Shown one piece after another: positions 49,102 through 57,697 of a DNA stretch of 64,000 nucleotides; position 1 is the stretch's first letter, and each line of letters begins with the position of its first letter. The stretch comes from Atopobiaceae bacterium (GTDB lineage Bacteria; Actinomycetota; Coriobacteriia; Coriobacteriales; Atopobiaceae). The position numbers were made by a program, and so were the translations under genes. The notes beneath the pieces are model-generated. The model saw only the letters and a program-made list of their open reading frames with translations, was not told the origin of the DNA and ran no database searches. The DNA is taken from positions 1-64,000 of the forward strand of contig JAKVON010000002.1 in NCBI GenBank assembly GCA_022482785.1, written 5' to 3'.

Positions 49102-49689
49102 ATGGTCGACATCAAGGTCTCGGGACGCAAGACAACCGTTACCGGTGCGATGAGGGAGTACGTCCAGGAGAAGATCGGCGACGCCCTCAAGGTCTTCGAC
49201 ATCTCGCCCATGACCTGCGACGTCGTGCTGAGGGTCGAGAAGAACCGCTCCAACCCCGAGCACTCGGTCTGCGAGGTCACGGTGCACGTCCGCGAGAGCG
49301 TCGTGAGGGTCGTCGAGTCCGAGCCCGACATGTACGCGGCCATCGACAAGGCGGCCGACAAGGTGACCCGCCAGCTCCGGAAGTACAAGACCAAGGTCGT
49401 CGACCGCAGGCATCGCGCCGAGGGGCTGGGCGGCCAGCCGCAGGACGCGGCCAACCTCTCCGAGCTCATCGACGCCCGCGACGAGGCCGACGACGACCTC
49501 CTCGTCCGCGAGAAGTTCGTCGAGCTCACGCCCATGTCGGAGCAGGAGGCGCTCGTCCAGACGGATCTGATCGGCCACGACTTCTACGTCTTCACCAACT
49601 CCCAGTCCGGCGACATCAACGTCATCTACCGCCGCAAGAACGGCGGCTACGGAATCATCAAGCCCAAGTACGAGGAAGCGAATGAGTAA
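49102..49689 (+). CDS. hpf: Ribosome hibernation promoting factor, long form
   Basis: Long HPF dimerises 70S ribosomes into inactive 100S particles in stationary phase. The N-terminal S30AE domain is VDIKVSGRKTTVTGAMREYV onward, and the C-terminal dimer domain holds FVELTPMSEQEALVQTDLIG, HDFYVFTNSQSGDINVIYRR. Length 195 aa is normal for the long form. The ATG at 49102 was chosen because GGAGAC lies 4-5 bases before it. The frame is open for 26 codons further upstream. It overlaps the degV gene by 8 bases. Confidence 0.95.
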   Translation: MVDIKVSGRKTTVTGAMREYVQEKIGDALKVFDISPMTCDVVLRVEKNRSNPEHSVCEVTVHVRESVVRVVESEPDMYAAIDKAADKVTRQLRKYKTKVVDRRHRAEGLGGQPQDAANLSELIDARDEADDDLLVREKFVELTPMSEQEALVQTDLIGHDFYVFTNSQSGDINVIYRRKNGGYGIIKPKYEEANE

Positions 49690-50758
49690 GCACAAGGAAG
49701 ATCAGCACGAGCCTGAGGCAAGCCCGGCGGAGGATCCCACGAGGGGATCCTCCGCCCCCGCTCCCGCCGATGGCGCGGTCCCGGCGGTCGCCGAGAAGAT
49801 CGGCTGGGCGTACCGACGCAAGTCCGCCTGCAGAATCATCGTCGACTCCTGCGGCGACTTCACCTCCGGCGTCGCCCGCCAGCTGGGCGTCGAGGTCATA
49901 CACTTCCCGTTCGTCATGGCGGACGGCGAGCATCTCGACGACCTCTGGCAGTCGATGAGCCCCCACGACTTCTACGAGCGCCTGCGCCTGGGAGAGAAGG
50001 TCACCACCTCGGCCGTCACCCCCGGCCGCTACATCGAGATCTTCGAGAAGGCGGCGGGGGAGGGCACGCCCACCGTCTACCTCTGCTTCACGGCGGGGCT
50101 CTCCTCGAGCATCTACTCGGCCCAGACGGCCGCCGAGGAGGTCCGCTCGAGGCACCCGGGCTTCGAGCTCTACGTGGTCGACAACTGCTGTCCCTCGGCG
50201 ACGGCCGAGCTGCTCGCGATCGAGTGCGTCCGCCTCGCCGGGCTCGGGCTCTCCGCGAAGGAGATCGTCGACTACGCCAACGAGGCCAAGTACTTCGTCC
50301 ATGGCTACTTCACGCTCGACAGCTTCGACGCCCTCGCCCGCGGCGGCCGCATCCCGCCGGCAGCCGCCCAGGTGGGAGGCAAGCTCGACATCAAGCCCGA
50401 GCTCTCGTACGACCTCAACGGGGCCCTCACCCTCAAGGGGATGTGCCGTGGCCGCAAGAAGGCCCTGCGCGCCATCGTGTCCGACTTCCACGAGAACTTC
50501 TCCGGAGACACGTCCCTGCCCATCGCCATCGTCTCGACCGACGCCGAGAAGGACGCAGGCTGGCTCGAGGCCGCGGTGCGCAAGGAGCCGGGCTGCGAGG
50601 ACGTCGCCGTGATCCGCGGGGCGGTCTCGCCGGCCATCGGCGCCCACACGGGCCCGGGGATGGTCGCCCTGTGCTTCTGGGGCAGCGACCGTCGCGAGAA
50701 GACCTCCCTCTCGGACCGCATCGCCAAACGCGTCCATCGCACCGGCGACGGTGCCTGA
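49682..50758 (+). CDS. DegV-family fatty-acid-binding protein
   Basis: DegV proteins bind fatty acids and feed a fatty-acid kinase. The core has ACRIIVDSCGDFTSGVARQL, EKVTTSAVTPGRYIEIF, FTAGLSSSIYSAQTAAEEVR, LDSFDALARGGRIPPAAAQV and a late GPGMVALCFWG. An N-terminal extension of about 45 residues is rich in Glu, Pro and Ala and is not part of the family fold. The code for it contains a perfect hairpin (49726-49756). Length 358 aa. Confidence 0.9.
   Translation: MSKHKEDQHEPEASPAEDPTRGSSAPAPADGAVPAVAEKIGWAYRRKSACRIIVDSCGDFTSGVARQLGVEVIHFPFVMADGEHLDDLWQSMSPHDFYERLRLGEKVTTSAVTPGRYIEIFEKAAGEGTPTVYLCFTAGLSSSIYSAQTAAEEVRSRHPGFELYVVDNCCPSATAELLAIECVRLAGLGLSAKEIVDYANEAKYFVHGYFTLDSFDALARGGRIPPAAAQVGGKLDIKPELSYDLNGALTLKGMCRGRKKALRAIVSDFHENFSGDTSLPIAIVSTDAEKDAGWLEAAVRKEPGCEDVAVIRGAVSPAIGAHTGPGMVALCFWGSDRREKTSLSDRIAKRVHRTGDGA
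49726..49756 (+). other. Perfect hairpin inside the start of the degV-family gene
   Basis: Arms of 13 bases (49726-49738 and 49744-49756) match perfectly around ACGAG, in codons 15-25 of the gene and encoding its disordered N-terminal extension. It resembles a rho-independent stem without a T tract. It may slow transcription or translation between hpf and the downstream genes. Confidence 0.45.
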
Positions 50759-50785
50759 TCCCCGCTCGACGAAAGGAAACGTCAC

Positions 50786-51835
50786 ATGACGAAAGTCGCT
50801 CCCGGCCGCACGAAGGTGGCCTTCATAGGCACAGGCATCATGGGCTCCGCGATCGCGGGCCACATCCTCGATGCCGGCTATGACCTCACCGTGTACAACC
50901 GCACGAAGAAGAAGGCGGACGCCCTCGTGGGACGAGGGGCGACCTGGGCGGAGAGCCCCTCGGCCGCGGCCGAGGGCGCCGACGTGGTGTTCACGATGGT
51001 GGGCATGCCCGCCGACGTCGAGGACGTCTACCTCTCCGGCGACGGCCTCATCCGCGCCGCGCGCCGCGGCTCCTGGCTCATCGACCTCACGACCTCGTCC
51101 CCCCAGCTCGCCAAGGACATCCATGACGCCGCGGAGGTGGGCGAGGTCCACGCGTTCGACTGCCCGGTCACGGGCGGCCAGGCCGGCGCCGAGGCCGGCA
51201 CCCTCACCCTCATGGTGGGTGCCTCCGAGGCCGATGCCGCCGATGTCGAGCCCCTCCTCGAGACGTTCTCGAGCAAGCGCTTCTACTTCGGCGGCCCGGG
51301 GATGGGCCAGACCGCGAAGCTCTGCAACCAGGTCTCGCTTGCCAGCTGCATGGTGGGCATGGCTGACGCCCTCGCCCTCGCCGAGCAGGGCGGCCTCGAC
51401 ACGGGCCAGGTCATCGAGATGATCGGCGCGGGCATGGGCTCCTCGCGCGCCCTCGCCGAGCTCGGCCCCCAGGCCCTCGAGGGGGACTGGAGGCCCGGCT
51501 TCTTCTCGGAGCACATGCTCAAGGACATCGGGCTTGCCCTCGAGCAGGCGGAGGACCTCGACATCACCCTGCCGGGTGCCGAGACCGCCTTCACGCTGTA
51601 CGACATGCTCTGCCAGATCGGCGGTGCGAGGCTGGGCACGCAGGCGCTCTCCCTGCTCTATGCCACCAACGAGGACGCCACCGCGGCCGGCCTCGACTGG
51701 TCTCTCCTCGAGATCGACTCCGACGAGCACGACGAAGGCTGCGGGTGCGGCCACGACCACGGCGACCATGAGCACTGCGGCTGCGAGCACGGCCACGGGG
51801 GCTGCGGCTGCGAGCACGAGGGCGAAGAGAGCTAG
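50786..51835 (+). CDS. 3-hydroxyisobutyrate-dehydrogenase-family oxidoreductase with His/Cys-rich tail
   Basis: The N-terminal NAD(P) motif is VAFIGTGIMGSAIAGHILDA, followed by YNRTKKKADALV, the substrate motif DCPVTGGQAGAEAGTLTLMV, and the catalytic Lys region GMGQTAKLCNQVSLASC. Residues 1-310 match the beta-hydroxyacid dehydrogenase family, and the substrate is unknown. The last 37 residues are a metal-binding tail with repeated GCGCGHDHGDHEHCGC and GHGGCGCEHEGEE. The tail has 8 His and 8 Cys. Such tails bind Zn, Ni or Co in metallochaperones. A tail on this enzyme family is not something I know as usual. The stop abuts the next gene. Confidence 0.88.
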   Translation: MTKVAPGRTKVAFIGTGIMGSAIAGHILDAGYDLTVYNRTKKKADALVGRGATWAESPSAAAEGADVVFTMVGMPADVEDVYLSGDGLIRAARRGSWLIDLTTSSPQLAKDIHDAAEVGEVHAFDCPVTGGQAGAEAGTLTLMVGASEADAADVEPLLETFSSKRFYFGGPGMGQTAKLCNQVSLASCMVGMADALALAEQGGLDTGQVIEMIGAGMGSSRALAELGPQALEGDWRPGFFSEHMLKDIGLALEQAEDLDITLPGAETAFTLYDMLCQIGGARLGTQALSLLYATNEDATAAGLDWSLLEIDSDEHDEGCGCGHDHGDHEHCGCEHGHGGCGCEHEGEES

Positions 51836-52291
51836 ATGACCGAGCAGGGCTTCGCAATCGCCGTCGTTGGGCTGATGCTCTTCCTCTTCGGGCTCGTCAT
51901 CGGGGTCCGGCTGGGGGAGGAGCTCTCCAAGCGCTGCATCACGACCAGGCAGTACTGGCTCGCGAACCTGGCGGTCTTCGGGGCGGGCATCGTCTGCTCG
52001 GCCGTGGTGGTCGCGATCGGGCTCGTCGTCGGCTCGGCGGTCGTCATCGGGCTTCTGGGCGGCACGATTGCGGGCCTCAAGTTCGGCTTCGGCGAGTCGA
52101 CGGGGCCCTGGAAGGTGCATGACAAGGCATTCAACGTCAACAAGGGCCAGATGGCCGCCGCGAGGAGCGGGCGCGCGGAGCAGAACCGCCGCCGTCGCGC
52201 CGAGGGCGGGCCAGAGCCCGAGCTGATGAGCGTTGAGACGGGCGGAACGTCCGGAGACGCCAAGACAGAGAAGGGATCCCACAAGGGATGA
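51836..52291 (+). CDS. Hypothetical membrane protein with two helices
   Basis: This 151 aa protein begins right after the upstream stop. Two or three hydrophobic helices (FAIAVVGLMLFLFGLVIGV and AVFGAGIVCSAVVVAIGLVV plus a Gly-rich VGSAVVIGLLGGTIAGLKFG) are followed by a hydrophilic, basic and acidic tail. I do not recognise a family. It overlaps the NYN gene by 4 bases, so it probably belongs to the same operon. Confidence 0.7.
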   Translation: MTEQGFAIAVVGLMLFLFGLVIGVRLGEELSKRCITTRQYWLANLAVFGAGIVCSAVVVAIGLVVGSAVVIGLLGGTIAGLKFGFGESTGPWKVHDKAFNVNKGQMAAARSGRAEQNRRRRAEGGPEPELMSVETGGTSGDAKTEKGSHKG

Positions 52292-53073
52292 TTGAGACAT
52301 TTCAACCCACGCAGAGCTCGATGGCCGTACTCATCGACTTCGAGAACCTCGCGCTGGGAACAGGCAAGAGAAAGCGCAACGGGCACCAGGAGCCGGGACC
52401 GCTTCCCGACATGAAGCGCATCCTCGAGCGCCTGGTCGACAAGGGGCGCATCATCTCCAAGCGCGCCTACTGCGACTGGCAGCGCTTCGACGAGGCCGCG
52501 ACGCCCCTCCACGAGCTGGGCATCGAGCTCATCGAGATACCAGACCGCGCCTTCACCGGGAAGAACTCGGCCGACATCCGCCTGGCCGTCGACGCCGTGG
52601 ACATGTGCCTCACGAAGGACCACATCGACACGTTCGTGATCTGCTCCGGCGACTCCGACTTCTCGCCGCTCGTGGCGAAGCTCAAGGAGTACGGGCGGCG
52701 CGTCATCGGCGTGGGCATGCGCGACGCGACGAGCTCCCTTCTGGCCGACGCCTGCGACGAGTTCATCTTCTACGAGGACATCGTCGAGGCGGGGGGCATC
52801 CCCGCCTTCGAGGGCAAGGTCTCCAAGGACAAGCGCGAGTGCTACCAGCTCCTCCTCGAGACCATCGACGCCATCCAGCGCGAGAGCGAGGGACCGATCC
52901 TCGCGTCGCTGCTCAAGGACACCATGCGGCGCAAGCGCCCTCAGTTCTCCGAGGCGAGCTATGGGTACCGCTCCTTCACCGGCCTTCTCAAGGAAGCTGC
53001 CAACCTGCAGCTCATCGAGATTCACCAGGACCCCCGGAGCGGCACCGCCGTCGTTGACGGATTCCGCGACTGA
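52288..53073 (+). CDS. NYN-domain (PIN-like) protein with OST-HTH/LOTUS domain
   Basis: NYN domains are PIN-fold ribonucleases; LOTUS/OST-HTH domains bind RNA. The acidic site residues are visible: AVLIDFENLAL (Asp-Phe-Glu-Asn), TGKNSADIRLAVDAVD and FVICSGDSDFSPLVAKLKEY. The C-terminal part (about 185-255) with LLKDTMRRKRPQFSEASYGY and RSFTGLLKEAANLQL matches OST-HTH. Length 261 aa. It starts in the overlap with the membrane-protein gene. Its RNA target is not known. Confidence 0.88.
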   Translation: MIETFQPTQSSMAVLIDFENLALGTGKRKRNGHQEPGPLPDMKRILERLVDKGRIISKRAYCDWQRFDEAATPLHELGIELIEIPDRAFTGKNSADIRLAVDAVDMCLTKDHIDTFVICSGDSDFSPLVAKLKEYGRRVIGVGMRDATSSLLADACDEFIFYEDIVEAGGIPAFEGKVSKDKRECYQLLLETIDAIQRESEGPILASLLKDTMRRKRPQFSEASYGYRSFTGLLKEAANLQLIEIHQDPRSGTAVVDGFRD

Positions 53074-53085
53074 TTGGAGCAGACA

Positions 53086-53685
53086 ATGGACGAAGAGACG
53101 AACGAGACGGGCGCTCGGGGAGCGCAGGACGAGGCCGGCAGGCTCGACGGCCTCGTCGAGGACCTGGCAGGCGCCAACCGGCGTCGTCGGCAGGACTCCT
53201 CGCACGAGATCGCCCTCGTGGCGCACGAACGGCCCGAGGAGCTCGCAGGCTCGATCGACGGGCTGGTCGATGCCCTCTACCGGCCCGAGGCGCAGACCCG
53301 CTGGGAGATCCTCTCGGCCCTGACTGACCTCGCGGCGGCGGGGATCGACGTCTCCAAGGCCGTGGACGGCGCCGAGGCGTCGCTGTTCGACGAGGGCTCC
53401 TCGACGGTGAGGCTCGCGTCGTTCAGGTTCCTCTCGCAGTTCGGCGGCTCGTCGCCGGAGAGCTCCGACCAGGTGTGGTCCCTGCTCGACGAGGCCATCC
53501 AGTGCTTCCACGGCGATCCCGAGTATCGCGACATGCTCACCTGCCTCCTCGACCTCGTCCGCGCCGACATCTCCGAGGCGACGCGCACGGCCCTCGTCGA
53601 GCGCATCACCTTCGACGCCGAGAACGGCCGTGGCTACATCAGGTCGTGCTCGAACGACATCATCAAGGCATCCAAGGGCGAATAG
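53086..53685 (+). CDS. Hypothetical protein, probably helical-repeat
   Basis: This 199 aa protein (ATG 53086, GGAG 7 bases before; TTG 53074 is a poorer start) follows the NYN gene by 12 bases. It is acidic, mostly helical, and has repeated patterns like LVAHERPEELAGSIDGLVDA and WEILSALTDLAAAGIDVSKA. These look like HEAT-type helical pairs. There are no membrane segments. Function unknown; likely cotranscribed with the NYN gene. Confidence 0.65.
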   Translation: MDEETNETGARGAQDEAGRLDGLVEDLAGANRRRRQDSSHEIALVAHERPEELAGSIDGLVDALYRPEAQTRWEILSALTDLAAAGIDVSKAVDGAEASLFDEGSSTVRLASFRFLSQFGGSSPESSDQVWSLLDEAIQCFHGDPEYRDMLTCLLDLVRADISEATRTALVERITFDAENGRGYIRSCSNDIIKASKGE

Positions 53686-53849
53686 CTGCGTTTTTTCAGG
53701 CTTCCGTCAGCGCTGTGTGGAGGCGCGGGACATCGAGCCCGCGGCTGGTGCGTCCCGTTGCGTTCAGAGGTAGACTGTTACGGGTTTTTAGCAAGAGTGG
53801 CCAGCGGCCACGGATTTCTCATAGCTAAATCGACAGAAGGGTCCGTTTC

Positions 53850-54789
53850 ATGGCAGACGACAAGAAGAAGGGACGTCGAGCAGGAGGCCACGAAGGTCGC
53901 CGACGACGTGAAGAGGGTTGCCGACGTGGCCAAGGTGCCAGCAGCCCCCTCCGAGGACAAGTCGGTCAAGCTCCCGATCGCCATCGTCATCGGCGTCGCG
54001 GCGCTCGTTATCGGCCTGCTCATCGGCAAGTTCGCGATGGCCGGCCTCAGCTTCGGCGGGAGCGTGAGCGGCAAGACCACCATCTCCGAGGGAGAGCTCG
54101 ACTCCTCGGTGGGCTCCTACACCTATGGCGGCCAGAGCTACGGCATCTCGGCCCGCGACGCCATCCAGGCGACCGCGAGCCTCGACTCCGTGAAGCAGGA
54201 CGACGGCTCCTACACCGTCCCGTCCGCCGACAGCGTCCTCTCGGTCGCGCGCAACCAGATCCTCGCCAAGGAGGTCGCGGCCAAGGGCATCAGCGTCTCC
54301 GACGACGATGTCACCTCCTATGCCGAGACGACCCTCGGGTCGAGCGACTACTCCTCCATCGCGAGCCAGTACAGCATGACCGAGGACCAGGTCAAGGAGC
54401 TGCTCAAGCAGTCCTGCGGCGTGAAGAAGCTCTATGACACGGTGGTCACCACCACGACCGGCACGGCCCCCACGGCTCCCACCACGCCCGCGAGCGGCGC
54501 TGAGGACACCCCCACGGCCGAGTATGGCGCCTACATCATCAACCTGCTCGGCGACGAGTGGGACTCCAACACCGGCACCTGGGCCCGTACCGACGGCTCC
54601 TACTACGCCGCGCTCTCCGGCGAGACGTTCAGCGCCGACTCCGCCACCTACGCCCAGGCCCAGAAGGCCTATTACGTTGCCTACCAGCAGTACTCCCAGA
54701 CCTCGAGCAGCGCCTCGACGCAGTGGACGAGCTACGTGAACGGCCTGCTCTCCAACGCGTCCATCTCGATCAACTCCCTCGTCTCCTAA
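53850..54789 (+). CDS. Membrane-anchored SurA-like protein (frame broken near start)
   Basis: The ATG at 53850 follows AGAAGG. The start reads MADDKKK, then the frame changes at GGG 53870-53872; dropping one G gives DVEQEATKVADDVKRVADVA and a whole of about 312 aa. One membrane helix (IAIVIGVAALVIGLLIGKF) leads to an external domain. That domain resembles the SurA/PrsA N-terminal chaperone fold: SVLSVARNQILAKEVAAKGI, SVSDDDVTSYAETTLG, YSMTEDQVKELLKQS. There is no PPIase domain visible. The tail is Thr/Ser/Pro-rich. It could be a foldase-like chaperone for exported proteins. Confidence 0.65.
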
Positions 54790-54816
54790 GGGACCGAGCC
54801 ACAGGGCGAGACGTTC

Positions 54817-54847
54817 GGGCGGGGTCCTTCGGGGCCCCGCCCTTTTT
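54817..54847 (+). terminator. Terminator after the SurA-like gene
   Basis: An 11-base-pair GC-rich stem (one G-T pair) with a TTCG tetraloop (54817-54842) is followed by TTTTT (54843-54847). Classic intrinsic terminator; the next gene starts 12 bases later. Confidence 0.93.
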
Positions 54848-54859
54848 GGAGGAGATGCC

Positions 54860-56053
54860 ATGCGGGTCATCATCAGCAGGTGCCTGCTCGGCGCGAGCTG
54901 TCGCTACGACGGCGGCTCGAAGCCCTGCGAGGCGGTCCGGTCGCTCGCGTCCCGCGTGGAGGTCACCTCCGTCTGCCCCGAGACCGCAAGCGGGCTTCCC
55001 GTCCCCCGCCCGCCTGCGGAGCGGAGGGGCGGGAGGGTCGTGCTGGCGGATGGCACGGACGTGACCCAGGCGTTCGAGTCCGGCGCGGTCATCTCCCTCG
55101 GGAGGGCCGTCGGGTCCGCGGCGACGCTCGCCGTTCTCAAGGCGAAGAGCCCCTCCTGCGGCCGCGGCCTCGTCTACGATGGAAGCTTCACGGGCACACT
55201 TGTTGAGGGCGACGGCATCCTGGCCGCGCGCCTCGAGGAGGAGGGGATCCACGTGGTCACAGAGGACGTCGTTCAGAGCTGCCGTGCGTCGGTCGAGCAT
55301 CCGGTAGCCATCGTGCTGGGGAGCGGGCTTGCGGGCCTGCTCGACGCCGTGAAGCCCGTGAGGCGCATCGACTACCGCGACATCGAGGGCTTTCCCGAGG
55401 ACGCCCGGCCCATCGAGGGCCATTCGTTCAAGGCCGTCGTGGGCTCGATCGACGGTACCCCCGTCGTGGTCTATCCAGGTCGCGTACATCTCTACCAGGG
55501 ATACTCGGCTGCCGAGGTGACCGCCCTCGTGCGCCATGCCAAGCATCTGGGCTGCCGCGACATCGTCTTCGCCTGCGCCACGGGGGCCATCCCGCCCAAC
55601 GCCACGACGGGCCTTGGGCTCATCACCGACCACATCAACCTCACGGGGACCAACCCGCTGGTGGAACCGGACGACCTGCGCAGCGTCGAATCCCCCTTCG
55701 TGGGGATGGGCGACGCCTACACGCCCTACCTGCTCGAGCTCGCCCGCGGCGTGGCTGCCGACGAGGGCATCGAGGTGGGGGAGGGCGTCTATGCGGGCAT
55801 GCTCGGCCCCAGCTACGAGACGCCTGCAGAGATTCGCGCCCTGGGGATGCTCGGCGTCTCCTACGTGGGCATGTCCACCGTGAACGAGGTCATCATGGCC
55901 CATGCCCTGGGCATGAACGTGCTCGGCGTCACGCTTGCCACCAACCTCGCGGGCGACTCCTCGGTCGACCACGAGAGCGTGCTCGTCGCAGGCCAGGCCC
56001 ACGCCGACGAGTTCGGCCGCCTCGTGAGGGGCGTGCTCCGCCTTCTCGGGTGA
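54860..56053 (+). CDS. DUF523 - purine nucleoside phosphorylase fusion
   Basis: Residues 1-138 are DUF523: VIISRCLLGASCRYDGG, TSVCPETASGLPVPRPPAE, the cysteine motif KAKSPSCGRGLVYDGSFTG. Residues about 146-397 are a trimeric-type purine nucleoside phosphorylase: IVLGSGLAGLLDAV, GRVHLYQGYSAAEV, FACATGAIPPNATTGLGLIT, GPSYETPAEIRALGMLG, GMSTVNEVIMAHALGMNVLG. The PNP part splits guanosine and inosine to base and ribose-1-phosphate. The link between the two domains is direct, with no stop or restart signal. DUF523 is a small Cys-containing domain of unknown role, usually free-standing. GGAGGAG precedes the ATG. Confidence 0.92.
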   Translation: MRVIISRCLLGASCRYDGGSKPCEAVRSLASRVEVTSVCPETASGLPVPRPPAERRGGRVVLADGTDVTQAFESGAVISLGRAVGSAATLAVLKAKSPSCGRGLVYDGSFTGTLVEGDGILAARLEEEGIHVVTEDVVQSCRASVEHPVAIVLGSGLAGLLDAVKPVRRIDYRDIEGFPEDARPIEGHSFKAVVGSIDGTPVVVYPGRVHLYQGYSAAEVTALVRHAKHLGCRDIVFACATGAIPPNATTGLGLITDHINLTGTNPLVEPDDLRSVESPFVGMGDAYTPYLLELARGVAADEGIEVGEGVYAGMLGPSYETPAEIRALGMLGVSYVGMSTVNEVIMAHALGMNVLGVTLATNLAGDSSVDHESVLVAGQAHADEFGRLVRGVLRLLG

Positions 56054-56079
56054 GGAGACGGGTCGCGACGAGAAAGCGA

Positions 56080-56221
56080 GATCAGTACCACGCCGCGAGC
56101 CGAAGATGCGATCAGTACCACATTTGTGCGAGAGGGCTCAGCCCAACCCCGAGGCCTCTCGCGCGTTTCTCCTGGTAGATGACTATATAAGTGGATAAAC
56201 CAGTCCTCCCATTTGGTACTG
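56080..56221. repeat. Repeated GATCAGTACCAC motif (two direct, one inverted)
   Basis: GATCAGTACCAC occurs at 56080-56091 and 56110-56121, 30 bases apart. The reverse complement core TGGTACTGAT is at 56212-56221. Between them lies an AT-rich promoter-like stretch (GACTATATAAGTGG). The arrangement suggests sites for a DNA-binding protein or recombination sites at the edge of the island. Confidence 0.4.
56128..56162 (+). terminator. Probable terminator of the DUF523-PNP gene
   Basis: GCGAGAGG at 56128-56135 pairs with CCTCTCGC at 56155-56162 around a 19-base loop; TTT follows after three bases. It lies 75 bases after the stop codon. Confidence 0.55.
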
Positions 56222-56314
56222 ATGACATTTCCGTGTCCTCGACGCTTGCGAAACGGAGGGGGATTCAGTAGAGTTAATGGCCGCTGGCAAGCGCGTGACG
56301 CCAGTGCCAGGATC

Positions 56315-56390
56315 GCCAGCTTAGCTCAGTTGGTAGAGCACCGCTCTCGTAAAGCGGGGGTCATCAGTTCGAGTCTGATAGCTGGCTCCA
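56315..56390 (+). tRNA. tRNA-Thr (anticodon CGT)
   Basis: A complete cloverleaf of 76 bases. The acceptor GCCAGCT (56315-56321) pairs with AGCTGGC (56380-56386), and a CCA end is encoded (56388-56390). D stem GCTC/GAGC, anticodon stem CCGCT/AGCGG with loop CTCGTAA, so the anticodon CGT is at 56348-56350. The T arm has GTTCGAGTC. It reads ACG threonine codons. It marks the left edge of the defence island, a common integration site type. Confidence 0.97.
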
Positions 56391-56401
56391 GTGAATGCAA
56401 A

Positions 56402-56432
56402 GGTCGGAGGCCATATGGCTTCCGGCCTTTTT
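56402..56432 (+). terminator. Terminator of tRNA-Thr
   Basis: An 11-pair stem (two G-T pairs) with an ATAT loop (56402-56427) followed by TTTTT (56428-56432). It lies 11 bases after the tRNA end. Confidence 0.9.
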
Positions 56433-56665
56433 GCTTGCAAGAGGGGAAAATACAGTACAGGGTAGAATAAAGGGTAGAATTTGCTTTCAAGTAAGAGATT
56501 TTATTCGGTGCGTCACATCTAGATACATTGCGGGCAATATGACCCAAGAAAACGGTAGCTCCTAAAAAATCGGACTCTTCTCGACAAGTTGCCATCAGGC
56601 CTAATAATGTCCAACGCTTGGGATAATCTGACACTGATTGATTGCTATGAAGGGGCTGAGCCATT

Positions 56666-57571
56666 TTGCTGATTTTTATTAGTCATACAAAGGCGGACAA
56701 ACCCATCGTGGAGCCTATCGCTCAAGCCTTAAAGAAGATTTTCGGAGAGGATCAGGTGTTTTATGATAGCTGGTCCATTCAGCCTGGCGACGGAATAATT
56801 GACAGAATGAACGGGGCTTTGTCTACCTGCAAATTCTTCTTCTTTTTCATCTCGAAAAACAGTCTTACTAGCGAGATGGTGAAGATGGAGTGGCAAAACG
56901 CATTGATGGCCACAGCGAATTCCAGTATTAATTTCATTCCGGTCAAGTTGGATGATTGCGTGGTCCCAACAATCATTTCCCAAAAGCTTTATATAGATAT
57001 CTACCGCAATGGAATCGACGTAGGTATACGACAGATTATTGATGTGGTTAGCGGCAATAGCACGTATCGGGAGGAAGCGAGTACCTTCCATAATCTGAAG
57101 GCATACTTGACGCCAACCGAGACCTCACAGTTTGACTTTGAGATTAGGGCAGAGGTGTATTTGGAGCCTGCATCGAGGTACGTCATTGTATCCGAGAATG
57201 AGGATACAAAGGTGTGGTGTACAAGCGATAGCCTTGTAATGACGAAGAAGGGCAGTCTTATCTCCAACCAAAGTGAAAAGAAGTTGTATCTCTTTTATAT
57301 TTCGGTCAACAGGGCAACATCACCAGGTTTTCCAGTTCGTATCTCTGCTTCCGACAGCAAGATGTTGAATGTTGCTGAAGTCCTGCATGCAACCAGCGAA
57401 AGTGATTATGAGCGGCTTCCTGTGGTCGCAATCCTACCAGACAAAATGTTTCATTTTGGCGCAGATGTTGAAGTGCCGCTTTATGAAATCCTAGGAACAG
57501 GAAAGAGCCAAGAAGAGATTGCCGAGATTGTCTCTAAGAGTATTTCAAATTCTCTCAACAAGAAGAGTTAG
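56666..57571 (+). CDS. TIR-domain protein, probable NAD-consuming defence effector
   Basis: Residues 1-130 are a TIR domain: LIFISHTKADKPIVEPIAQA, then VFYDSWSIQPGDGIIDRMNG, FFFFFISKNSLTSEMVKMEW, with the likely catalytic Glu in the last block, where TIR NADases have it. The C-terminal half (about 150-300) is beta-rich and unfamiliar, possibly a sensor. The only suitable start is TTG 56666, 10 bases after AAGGGG. Low GC and many A/T third positions differ from the genome, a sign of transfer. TIR proteins in bacterial defence deplete NAD+ on phage infection. The restriction-modification genes follow. Confidence 0.8.
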   Translation: MLIFISHTKADKPIVEPIAQALKKIFGEDQVFYDSWSIQPGDGIIDRMNGALSTCKFFFFFISKNSLTSEMVKMEWQNALMATANSSINFIPVKLDDCVVPTIISQKLYIDIYRNGIDVGIRQIIDVVSGNSTYREEASTFHNLKAYLTPTETSQFDFEIRAEVYLEPASRYVIVSENEDTKVWCTSDSLVMTKKGSLISNQSEKKLYLFYISVNRATSPGFPVRISASDSKMLNVAEVLHATSESDYERLPVVAILPDKMFHFGADVEVPLYEILGTGKSQEEIAEIVSKSISNSLNKKS

Positions 57572-57697
57572 GCGTCCTGGTGGCGAACTGACCGCCTCAT
57601 TGGCGCACCTTTGTCCTTTATAGTGACTCGAAGCAATAGCATGAGCTCTCTCAGACTGGCGGATTCGATAGTTGAAGTGGTGACGAGATGAGACTTG

